Assembly (NCBI GenBank): GCA_016888885.1
Contig: CP069437.1
Span: forward strand, 62,001-126,000
Reading direction: 5' to 3'
DNA: 64,000 nucleotides
Source: Faucicola sp902506215
GTDB lineage: Bacteria; Pseudomonadota; Gammaproteobacteria; Pseudomonadales; Moraxellaceae
The position numbers and the translations under genes are program-made. The notes beneath the pieces are model-generated. The model ran no database searches, had not been told where the DNA came from, and saw only the letters and a program-made list of their open reading frames with translations. This document shows, piece by piece, positions 25,641 through 33,609 of this stretch; the first letter of the stretch is position 1; each line of letters begins with the position of its first letter.

Positions 25641-26126
25641 TTACTTAACAAATTCGCCCACGCATTGCTGCAAGGTATTCGATACCGCCCGCGCCACAAT
25701 GACATTGCGCGCGGTCGGGTCGACTGCGGCTGTGGTCAAATCGACAATGGTGACGGACTGCGGGGCTTTTTCGCTGACGCAGCCACAGACATTGCTCGCC
25801 ACCTGTGCTTGTTTGTCGGAAGTCATCAACACGCTGCCCAAGCGCCAGTATTGGTTATTTTGTAATTGAGTTTGGCATTGTTGATTCACCGCGGCTTTAA
25901 ATATCGCCATGCCGACATTGTTGGCAGTGCCGATGGTGCTATTAGCATCCATCACACCGTTACCTGTGGTAGAGGCGCAACCGCCCAAGGCTAGGGCTGA
26001 GCCAACCACGGCAGCGGTACTTCTTAGGTGTTTAGTAGCTAGGCGTTTATTAGCTAGGCGTTTTGTCGATGGCTTAATAGCGGTGAAAAAAGAAAAAGCG
26101 GCGAAAAAAGAAAATTGTTGATGCAT
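25641..26126 (-). CDS. Hypothetical lipoprotein with unusual N-terminus
   Basis: The 161-residue product has a lipobox (SALALGGCAS, Cys50). The stretch before it is uncommonly long: a hydrophobic FSFFAAFSFFTA, then a basic tract with repeated KRLA (TKRLANKRLATKHLRS) encoded by a tandem DNA repeat near 26028-26066. The mature part has four cysteines (CQTQL, CGC and QQC), perhaps for disulfides in the periplasm. AGGAG precedes ATG 26126 with good spacing, so translation starts there even though the signal is oversized. I recognise no function. The repeat may be a recent expansion of the n-region. Confidence 0.75.
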   Translation of the reverse strand: MHQQFSFFAAFSFFTAIKPSTKRLANKRLATKHLRSTAAVVGSALALGGCASTTGNGVMDANSTIGTANNVGMAIFKAAVNQQCQTQLQNNQYWRLGSVLMTSDKQAQVASNVCGCVSEKAPQSVTIVDLTTAAVDPTARNVIVARAVSNTLQQCVGEFVK

Positions 26127-26551
26127 GTTAAATACTCCTGTCCTTTACTCTGTTAAACAATTGATAAACACCGCTAACATAGCAGATTACAGAAAACTTT
26201 TTTACCCAAAATTTTTTAACCAAATTATGTTATTGGGTCATAGTTATTAAAAATAGTTACTAAAAAATGTGCCATTAAACTTAAAAAACTGGGTGGAATT
26301 TTTTTTCATCAATGCTTACAAAGCCAATTAAATACCTCGATATCGATGATATTAATCGGAAAAAAACGCGAGTTTTTTAGATTTCTCGATAGATTTGATT
26401 CAAATTAAACCTTACTAAAAATGTGGGATTGATAACTAATTGTTTTAGGTCGTGCATTTGTTTAATCTTTTTTTTCCTTGTTTTGAGTGTGGAATTGGAC
26501 TATAACTATATCTAACAAATACATCTATTTACGCAATGATAAGGAGTTGTT
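26127..26551. other. 425-bp AT-rich intergenic region
   Basis: No gene is supported. It separates a leftward lipoprotein gene from a rightward small membrane protein and presumably holds both promoters. A 22-codon open frame at about 26310 has no ribosome-binding site. Confidence 0.5.
26478..26506 (+). promoter_or_regulatory. Sigma-70 type promoter of the small membrane protein
   Basis: TTGTTT (26478-26483) and TATAAC (26501-26506) are 17 bp apart, about 45 bp upstream of the ATG at 26552. Confidence 0.5.
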
Positions 26552-26764
26552 ATGAACTGGCAATTATTTAGCGCAATTTTTACAATCGCTTCTGGTGTGA
26601 CTATCGGTGTTTTAATGACCATTGCGTTGGTGACAGGTTTTGATGAGGCGCAACACATTGTGACGGCAGCCATTATAGGGCTGGTGTTGTCGATTCCGAT
26701 TGCTTGGGTGGTGGTAAAAAAACTACAGAGTTTGGGTGTAAATAAAACCCCTGTCACACCCTAA
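26552..26764 (+). CDS. Small two-helix membrane protein
   Basis: This 70-residue protein is almost entirely two hydrophobic segments (about 5-28 and 37-57), with a short loop DEAQH between and a basic tail (KKLQSLGVNK). It is probably an inner-membrane hairpin. AAGGAG (26540-26545) spaced 6 nt from the ATG, a fitting promoter and a strong terminator downstream make it a genuine single-gene unit. I do not recognise the family and no partner gene adjoins. Confidence 0.7.
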   Translation: MNWQLFSAIFTIASGVTIGVLMTIALVTGFDEAQHIVTAAIIGLVLSIPIAWVVVKKLQSLGVNKTPVTP

Positions 26765-26842
26765 CTGTCATAGCATAAACGGCGCTTTAATAATGCAGCA
26801 GTTCACTAGATAACTAATAACATAGCAAAAATCGCTTAACTG

Positions 26843-26881
26843 AAAAAACCGCTTAGCTATTGCTAGTTAAGCGGTTTTTTT
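26843..26881 (+). terminator. Terminator of the small membrane protein gene
   Basis: AACCGCTTA pairs with TTAAGCGGTT around an 11-base loop and ends in seven T. The A tract on the other side would let it serve the opposite strand too. Confidence 0.9.
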
Positions 26882-26950
26882 ATGGCTAATAAGATTAAAA
26901 GTATATAGCACTCACGCTAGACTGTGGTGCTAACCGCTGTGGCTCAACAG

Positions 26951-28354
26951 CTACTGTAGGTCTACCTTGGTGCCCGTATCAACATTGGCATACACTTCAA
27001 GCACATCCCAGTTGGTTAAGCGAACACAGCCGTGCGAGGCTTGACGGCTAATGCCTTCAGGAACGGGCGAGCCATGAATACCGTATGACGGTTTACTCAG
27101 TCCCATCCATACCACACCGACTGGACCGTTGGGTCCTGGCGGCAACATAAACACTTTTTTATCTTTGCCTTCACCGCTAGTGGCGCGGTACCAAGGGTTT
27201 TTAACACGATTGACAATACTAAAGGTACCCGTAGGAGACGGTGTATCACTACTACCGACCGTGGTAGGATAAGTGGCAATGAGCTTGTCACCGTTATAAG
27301 CGTACAAGATATTGTCGGCTTTTTTGGCAACCAAGCGGGTGATTTTCTCATTGAGTGGCGCGCCTGGGTTAAAGACGGTGATGGTTTCACCCACGGTGAA
27401 TTTTTTATCGCTATTAAGCTTTTTAAGATAGCGAATATCCATGTGGAAACGTTCAGCCAACATTTCTTGGACGTCTTGATAGTATAGACCTTTCATTTTA
27501 GATTTGGCTTCACTACCACTCGGTGTTGGCTGATACGGACCTTTAATATCTTCTTGCGTCAAGGTATAACCGACCAACACAGGCTGATTGGCAGGGATTT
27601 TTTCATTTAAGCGTTGCCAAACTTCTGCGCTCATACGGCCATCTTGGGGTAGTCCGTGCATGGCTTGGAAATTTTTGAGCGCTTTTTTGGCATTCATACC
27701 CCAGCCGCCATCAATCGGACCTGGTGAAGCATGATTCCAATCTAACAAGGCTTGAAGTTTTAAGGTCGTTGCTGAGTTAACATTTTGACCAGGTTTCCAT
27801 TCGGCGCTATTGACTAGCTGTGCATAGTCAGACAAATTCAGGTTAGAAAAACTGGCAGGTGTCGTTGCTGTTTTATTGTTACCTACCGTTGTGGGGTCAA
27901 AAGTTGGCGCAGCCGTCGTAGTATTATTGAGCTCTTCAGAGCTCACGCCTGCGACACCTGCACCCGAGGTATAGTCACTGTCGATACCTGTTTGCGTGGC
28001 ATCTTCTTTAATACCTAATGCCGTGGTGGTGGCTGGGATTGGGGTCAAAGGGATATCGGTTGCTGCCGTCATTGCAGCAGCCGAGGCGACTTTTGGCGTG
28101 CTGGTAGATTGGGCGACGTTAGCTGCGGGCTTGGCTGTTTGCGGTTTTTTAGCCGTTTTACTATCGGTAGTGGTTTTTTTAGCGGTAGGGGTGCTCGCTG
28201 CTTTCGTGGTGGCAGTTTTAGTCGTGGTCGTTGTTTTGGTCACAGCTTTGGTGGCGGGTGCCGTTTTGGCGGTGGTGTCTGAGACCGTGTTGGTGGCTGC
28301 AAATGCTTGATTGGCAATCAGACAAGCTAGGGTAGACAGTACAAATTTTTTCAT
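26951..28354 (-). CDS. L,D-transpeptidase with signal peptide (YkuD domain)
   Basis: This is a predicted secreted peptidoglycan L,D-transpeptidase of 467 residues. I place the start at ATG 28354 because MKKFVLSTLACLIANQAFA is a clean Sec signal; an upstream ATG (28420) would bury it behind 22 hydrophobic residues. After the signal comes a Thr/Ala/Lys-rich linker to about residue 110, a peptidoglycan-binding domain (about 190-260), a LysM-like part and the YkuD domain ending in HGSPVPEGISRQASHGCVRL. Its architecture repeats that of 7365-8690, but that paralogue is a lipoprotein and the linker sequences are unrelated. Confidence 0.9.
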   Translation of the reverse strand: MKKFVLSTLACLIANQAFAATNTVSDTTAKTAPATKAVTKTTTTTKTATTKAASTPTAKKTTTDSKTAKKPQTAKPAANVAQSTSTPKVASAAAMTAATDIPLTPIPATTTALGIKEDATQTGIDSDYTSGAGVAGVSSEELNNTTTAAPTFDPTTVGNNKTATTPASFSNLNLSDYAQLVNSAEWKPGQNVNSATTLKLQALLDWNHASPGPIDGGWGMNAKKALKNFQAMHGLPQDGRMSAEVWQRLNEKIPANQPVLVGYTLTQEDIKGPYQPTPSGSEAKSKMKGLYYQDVQEMLAERFHMDIRYLKKLNSDKKFTVGETITVFNPGAPLNEKITRLVAKKADNILYAYNGDKLIATYPTTVGSSDTPSPTGTFSIVNRVKNPWYRATSGEGKDKKVFMLPPGPNGPVGVVWMGLSKPSYGIHGSPVPEGISRQASHGCVRLTNWDVLEVYANVDTGTKVDLQ

Positions 28355-28889
28355 AGATTGACTCAATAATGGGCAATAACAAATAAAAATAAGGGACAAT
28401 ATAACGTACAATAAAAGCATAAATTGGCAGCAATTATACTATAAAAACCAACTTGTCGGGCAATGGCTCATTTGTTGGCAGCACGGCTGTCTAAGTAGCG
28501 TTTGCCAAGGTGTTTAACAACCTTGCGCCATAGAACCTTGCTACACACCTAATTTTTACGCCGTTAAATTGTTGTATAGATAAATTGTCCCATAGGCGAA
28601 TTTACATGCTTTAAGTCTAACATTAACAAATCGCGCGATAGATAATGGTAAAATTTTTTAACCAAGCGGTATTTTTATAGCAAGATTAACCCAAAAAAGT
28701 GTTTAAAATATTTAAACCTGCGCGCAATATCTATTTTTACCATGTTTATTGAATAGCTCGATGATGAAAAATTGAATTGTACAAATCTGCGACACTTTAA
28801 CTTGTTAAATGACTTTAGCTCGTTAAATAATTGGTAAAAAAATCAAAGTATATTATAATTTTAATTCAAAATTTTTTAGGTTAACCACT
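28355..28889. other. 535-bp AT-rich divergent intergenic region
   Basis: No gene is supported. It separates the leftward transpeptidase from rightward prmB and presumably holds both promoters. No clear operator or RNA structure was recognised. Confidence 0.5.
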
Positions 28890-30059
28890 ATGTCATCATC
28901 GCCATTTGCATCAGCCAATGTTTCTCACACGCCATCTTTTGATCAAAATCAAGATTCACAAAACTTTGACGATTTGCAAATCGATTTGCAAGCGCTTGAT
29001 ATGGATGAAGAAACCGAGTCAGATGACATCTTTGACACCATGCAACAAGAGTTTGCTGAAGCACACCAAACCCTAAAAACGATTCGCGATTTTATCCGTT
29101 TTGGGGTCAGTAAATTACGCGAGCATGATGTGGTAGTCGCGCAAGGTACCACAGATGAGTTTGCTGAAGCTTCTGCCATTGTGTTACAAACCTTGTCGCT
29201 TGATTGGTCTGCCGATGAACAAATCTTAGATTGTCGCCTGACCAATAGCGAAAAATCAGAAGTATTGACATTGCTGCAGCGCCGTATTGTAGAACGTAAG
29301 CCTTTGAGTTATTTAATTAATTTATCTTATTTTTGCGATTTGCCATTTTATGTGGATGAACGGGTATTGATTCCGCGCTCGCCAATTGCTGAGCTGATTC
29401 GCCAGCAGTTTTATCCCTATTTTGAACCCAATGATTTGGTTGAAAAAATCAGTGGCACTACTAATGACAAAAAATTTCATGACCACGGATTGTATGATAA
29501 GCAGTTAGCACAGCCAGAACGTATGCTAGACTTGTGTACAGGGTCAGGCTGTATTGCCATTGCCTTGGCAAGCCGTTTCCCTGATGCAATGGTCGATGCC
29601 AGTGATATCGACAAGAACGCGCTAGAAGTGGCAGCGGTCAATGTGGAACATCACCATATGAGCCATCAGGTCAATTTGATTGAGTCAAACTTATTTGAAA
29701 AAGTGCCTGCAGAAAATCAATATGATTTGATTGTGACCAACCCGCCGTATGTCGATGCGGCGACTATGGCAGATTTACCACCCGAGTTCTTGCATGAGCC
29801 AGATCATGCGTTGGCAGCGGGACAAGATGGCTTAGATTTGGTGCATCATATTTTATACAACGCCCCAGATTATCTGAATCGTGACGGCTTGCTGGTATGC
29901 GAGGTGGGGGATAGTGAATGGGCACTGCGCCAAGCCTATCCTGAAATTCAGTTTAATTGGTTAACCTTTGCGCATGGCGGGCATGGGATTTTTGCCATGG
30001 ATTATGATGAATTGATGGAAAATCGGGCATATTTTGAGCAGTATGTGAGTGCTTCTTAG
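28890..30059 (+). CDS. prmB: Ribosomal protein L3 glutamine methyltransferase
   Basis: PrmB methylates a glutamine of ribosomal protein L3 using S-adenosylmethionine. The C-terminal two thirds (about 130-380) are the methyltransferase with LDLCTGSGCIAIALASRFPD (SAM site) and the catalytic NPPYVDA. The protein has 389 residues against about 310 in E. coli. The extra part is an acidic N-terminus with DDLQIDLQALDMDEETESDD, without homologue that I recognise. It could be a protein-contact arm. The start at ATG 28890 follows TTTTAGG, and no internal Met with a better ribosome site is obvious. Confidence 0.92.
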   Translation: MSSSPFASANVSHTPSFDQNQDSQNFDDLQIDLQALDMDEETESDDIFDTMQQEFAEAHQTLKTIRDFIRFGVSKLREHDVVVAQGTTDEFAEASAIVLQTLSLDWSADEQILDCRLTNSEKSEVLTLLQRRIVERKPLSYLINLSYFCDLPFYVDERVLIPRSPIAELIRQQFYPYFEPNDLVEKISGTTNDKKFHDHGLYDKQLAQPERMLDLCTGSGCIAIALASRFPDAMVDASDIDKNALEVAAVNVEHHHMSHQVNLIESNLFEKVPAENQYDLIVTNPPYVDAATMADLPPEFLHEPDHALAAGQDGLDLVHHILYNAPDYLNRDGLLVCEVGDSEWALRQAYPEIQFNWLTFAHGGHGIFAMDYDELMENRAYFEQYVSAS

Positions 30060-30213
30060 TAAGCGGTTGTTTGGAGTTGCTATCTTTAACTTGTTGATTA
30101 GGCTTGTTGATTGAACACGTTAGATAATGACTAAAAAAAACAATATATGAGCAGGGTGCAACAAACCCATGATTTTATTTGTAAGCATTCATGAAATAGT
30201 AAGCGGAGCGTAA

Positions 30214-31317
30214 ATGGCAGGCAATACCATCGGGCAAGTTTTTACCGTTACCACCTGTGGCGAATCACATGGTGCAGGACTTATGGCAATCGTTGACGGT
30301 GTGCCACCAGGGTTGCCTTTAACCGAAGCAGATCTGCAAATTGACTTGGATCGTCGTAAGCCGGGCACGTCAAAATTTGCGACCCAGCGCCGTGAAGACG
30401 ATGCAGTTGAAATTATCTCTGGCGTGTTTGAGGGTAAAACGACAGGTACGTCTATCGGGCTGTTGATTCGCAATACCAACCAAAAATCCAAAGATTATAG
30501 CGATATTAAAGACACCTTTCGTCCCAACCATGCCGATTATACCTATAGCATGAAATATGGGTTTCGCGATTATCGTGGTGGTGGTCGCTCGTCAGCGCGC
30601 GAAACGGCAATGCGAGTGGCAGCGGGCGCGATTGCCAAGAAATATTTGAAACAACGGCTAGGGGTAGAAGTCCGCGGTTATGTGACCCAGATTGGTGATG
30701 TGGTTGCCAAACAGATACCTGAAAATACGATTGATTGGGAATTTGTCAACAGCAACCCATTTTTTTGTGCGGATATAGATGCCCTGCCAAAGTTTGAGCA
30801 GCTGATTACCCAATGCCGCGAGCAAGGGACAAGCTGTGGCGCAAAGCTCACTATATTGGCATCGGGTGTACCTGTGGGACTCGGCGAGCCTGTGTTTGAC
30901 AGGCTGGATGCCGATATCGCGCATGCGATGATGAGTATCAATGCGGTCAAAGGCGTTGAAATTGGCGATGGCATGGCAGTGGCGGGACAGTTTGGGCATG
31001 AATCTCGCGACGAGTTAACCTTGCACGGCTTTAATGCCAACCATGCCGGGGGAATTTTAGGGGGAATTTCATCAGGGCAAACGATTGTAGTGAGTATTGC
31101 GCTAAAACCTACTGCCAGTATCACCACCCCGGGTCAAAGTATTGATATTCACGGCAATGCAGTAGAGATGCTAACCAAAGGGCGGCATGATCCTTGTGTC
31201 GGTGTGCGTGCTACGCCGATAGCAGAAGCCATGCTTGCCATTGTGCTGTTAGACCATTATCTGCGTCATCGTGGGCAAAACGCGGATGTCACTGCGCCGC
31301 TCACCCCGATTGTATAA
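30214..31317 (+). CDS. aroC: Chorismate synthase
   Basis: AroC forms chorismate from EPSP with reduced FMN, the last common step of aromatic synthesis. The 367 residues show MAGNTIGQVFTVTTCGESHG, YRGGGRSSARETAMRVAAG and GNAVEMLTKGRHDPCVGVRA, all family signatures. The length is normal. It is preceded by GCGGAGCG for ribosome binding. The next gene starts 76 nt later and is of unknown function. Confidence 0.98.
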   Translation: MAGNTIGQVFTVTTCGESHGAGLMAIVDGVPPGLPLTEADLQIDLDRRKPGTSKFATQRREDDAVEIISGVFEGKTTGTSIGLLIRNTNQKSKDYSDIKDTFRPNHADYTYSMKYGFRDYRGGGRSSARETAMRVAAGAIAKKYLKQRLGVEVRGYVTQIGDVVAKQIPENTIDWEFVNSNPFFCADIDALPKFEQLITQCREQGTSCGAKLTILASGVPVGLGEPVFDRLDADIAHAMMSINAVKGVEIGDGMAVAGQFGHESRDELTLHGFNANHAGGILGGISSGQTIVVSIALKPTASITTPGQSIDIHGNAVEMLTKGRHDPCVGVRATPIAEAMLAIVLLDHYLRHRGQNADVTAPLTPIV

Positions 31318-31392
31318 TTTTTTAATAGGGGTATTTGGTTGCCATAAGGTTGCTATAATGCGTTACCCCATTCAACTTGAGTTAACATTGGT

Positions 31393-32241
31393 ATGACTGT
31401 ACCTGACCTTACCCTTGATGAGCAGCAGTACCATGCCTGGCAAAGCGAAATACTGGCGCAGATGGGTGTTACGCGTTGGGTGCGCCAAGATTGCCCTGTC
31501 AAAACGTTTGCTAATCTAGAAGATTTTGAGGTTGTTTCTTCCTATCAAGCGGTTGAGACGCTTGCTGCCATGCCACAGCAGTTACAACCCACTCAAACTG
31601 GGTTAACTAGCAATTTTTCGCCCATTGCTACAACGCCAGACTTCAATCATCCTGTTATTGCGGATGATGCCGTTGGGGGCGTAGCAGAATTACCCCCAGC
31701 GAGTCTGGCAGATTTTCAAACCCATGATTTACTTTTACCCCATCATTCACCTTTAAAAAGCGACCCTGCGCCAAATAGTGATAGGTATAGTGATGGCGGG
31801 CACAGTGATGAGCTGTTCAATAATGAACAGCTCAATGATGAATTACTCACTGCCAGTTTTGATGTGCAGGCGATAGTGGTGGGTGAGTGGACACTGGTGG
31901 TTGACAGTCATTTTTTGCAGACGGACAGCCGCCAACAGCAGTTATGGCAACAAATCATCAGTGGGTTAAAAGCGTCAGTGCATTTTTTTAACTTTCCCTT
32001 GCTCACCGATAGCCAGCATTTACCCAAAGCCACGGTGCAATTAATGAGCAGCTACCCGATGGCAGTCGCAGGGTTTTCAGGATTTTTATACCGTATTAAT
32101 CAAGGCAATCCTAAGGTGGGGGCATTGACGCCATTGCCTGACTGTCTAGATGAACAACCGATACAGCGTCTGCCGTATCTAGTAGATATGCTTGATGATT
32201 ATCGCCTAAAACGCCAACTTTGGCAGTTGCTATCAAGTTAA
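31393..32241 (+). CDS. Unrecognised protein, possibly DNA polymerase III psi-like
   Basis: This 282-residue protein has no signal peptide or membrane segment. The N-terminal part (AWQSEILAQMGVTRWVRQ) resembles the start of the psi subunit (HolD), whose E. coli form begins with a similar WQLQQLGITQW stretch. The rest is long and variable, with a Pro/Asp-rich middle (about 70-150). HolD usually has 140-200 residues, so the fit is weak. The C-terminal region ends in YLVDMLDDYRLKRQLWQLL, helical in appearance. It is located between aroC and serC; those neighbours give no help. Confidence 0.7.
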   Translation: MTVPDLTLDEQQYHAWQSEILAQMGVTRWVRQDCPVKTFANLEDFEVVSSYQAVETLAAMPQQLQPTQTGLTSNFSPIATTPDFNHPVIADDAVGGVAELPPASLADFQTHDLLLPHHSPLKSDPAPNSDRYSDGGHSDELFNNEQLNDELLTASFDVQAIVVGEWTLVVDSHFLQTDSRQQQLWQQIISGLKASVHFFNFPLLTDSQHLPKATVQLMSSYPMAVAGFSGFLYRINQGNPKVGALTPLPDCLDEQPIQRLPYLVDMLDDYRLKRQLWQLLSS

Positions 32242-32361
32242 GCTTAAAAGCTGCCGATTGATGACTCATCTTTATGATTCATCGACTAGCCATATTGTGG
32301 TAAAGTATTTTTTTATTTCATTTCACACGATAACATTTCACACGATAAAAAGGAACGTGCT

Positions 32362-33465
32362 ATGAGTGTCAGCTTTGATCAACGTGTTGCTAACTTTTGT
32401 GCAGGCCCAGCGTCTATGCCGACTGCGGTGCTGCAAAAAGCGCAAGCCGAATTGTTAAATTGGCATGGCTCAGGCATGTCGGTGATGGAGATGAGCCACC
32501 GTAGCAGTGAATTTGTGGGCATTGCCTCAAAAGCCGAGCAGGATTTGCGCAAGCTGATGAATATTCCTGACAATTATAAAGTGCTATTTTTGCAAGGTGG
32601 CGCAAGCTTACAGTTTTCAGCCATTCCTTTGAATTTACTTAAAGGGGAGGCTGATTATTTAGACACCGGCATTTGGTCTAAAAAAGCCATCAGCGAAGCC
32701 AAACGCTATGAGCAAGCAGGGCTAGGCAAAATCAATGTCGTCGCTTCTGCCAAAGACAGCAACTATACCACTGTGCCCCCACGTGATAGCTGGCAACTTA
32801 ATGACAACGCCGATTATTTCCATTATTGCCCCAACGAGACCATTAATGGCTTGGCGATGTTTGATGTGCCAGCGGTGAATGTGCCCATCGTGGCGGATAT
32901 GTCATCTTGCATCCTATCTAGCCCAATAGATGTATCAAAATTTGGACTGATTTATGCAGGTGCGCAAAAAAATATCGGTCCTGCAGGTTTGACACTTGTG
33001 ATTGTCCGTGATGATTTGATCGGTCATGCCAACTTGGTTTGCCCAAGTATCTTGGACTATAAAAACCAAGCCGACAATGATTCGATGGTCAATACGCCAG
33101 CAACTTTTTCTTGGTATTTGGCAGGTTTGGTGTTTGAATGGTTGCTTGAGCAAGGGGGTGTCGAGGCAATTTATCAACAAAATTTGTTAAAAGCGCAAAA
33201 GCTGTATGAATTTATCGACCAAAGCGATTTTTACCAAAACCCTGTCAACAAAGACAACCGCTCAATCATGAATGTACCCTTCACCTTGGCAGATAGTCAA
33301 CTTGATAAAACCTTCTTGGCTAAAGCCGACGAAGCAGGACTTTTGAATCTTAAAGGGCACCGTACAGTGGGTGGCATGCGCGCCAGTATTTATAACGCGA
33401 TTGATTTGGCGACCGTTGAAAAGTTAATCAAATTTATGCAGCAGTTTGAGCAAACTAGCGTATAA
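32362..33465 (+). CDS. serC: Phosphoserine aminotransferase
   Basis: SerC converts 3-phosphohydroxypyruvate plus glutamate to phosphoserine, and also acts in PLP synthesis. The 367 residues start with the FCAGPASMPTAVLQKAQAEL motif. They continue with MEMSHRSSEF, FLQGGASLQFSAIPLNLL and the PLP lysine in GAQKNIGPAGL. The ending GGMRASIYNAIDLATVEKL is typical. The start at ATG 32362 follows AAAAGGAACG. A terminator follows the stop. Confidence 0.98.
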   Translation: MSVSFDQRVANFCAGPASMPTAVLQKAQAELLNWHGSGMSVMEMSHRSSEFVGIASKAEQDLRKLMNIPDNYKVLFLQGGASLQFSAIPLNLLKGEADYLDTGIWSKKAISEAKRYEQAGLGKINVVASAKDSNYTTVPPRDSWQLNDNADYFHYCPNETINGLAMFDVPAVNVPIVADMSSCILSSPIDVSKFGLIYAGAQKNIGPAGLTLVIVRDDLIGHANLVCPSILDYKNQADNDSMVNTPATFSWYLAGLVFEWLLEQGGVEAIYQQNLLKAQKLYEFIDQSDFYQNPVNKDNRSIMNVPFTLADSQLDKTFLAKADEAGLLNLKGHRTVGGMRASIYNAIDLATVEKLIKFMQQFEQTSV

Positions 33466-33491
33466 AAAGATTTAACAATCATGCTACATTA

Positions 33492-33526
33492 AGACTTAAC
33501 ATAAAATGCTTGTTAAGTCTTTTTTA
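33492..33526 (+). terminator. Terminator of serC
   Basis: AGACTTAAC and GTTAAGTCT form a stem around an 11-base loop, followed by TTTTTTAT. Confidence 0.88.
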
Positions 33527-33609
33527 TAGTTAGCGGGTGTGGGGCATATGAGGGATAACAGCTAACAATACCAAGGTTTTTTGAAAAATAGGTGAAGGGG
33601 TCAGGGGGG

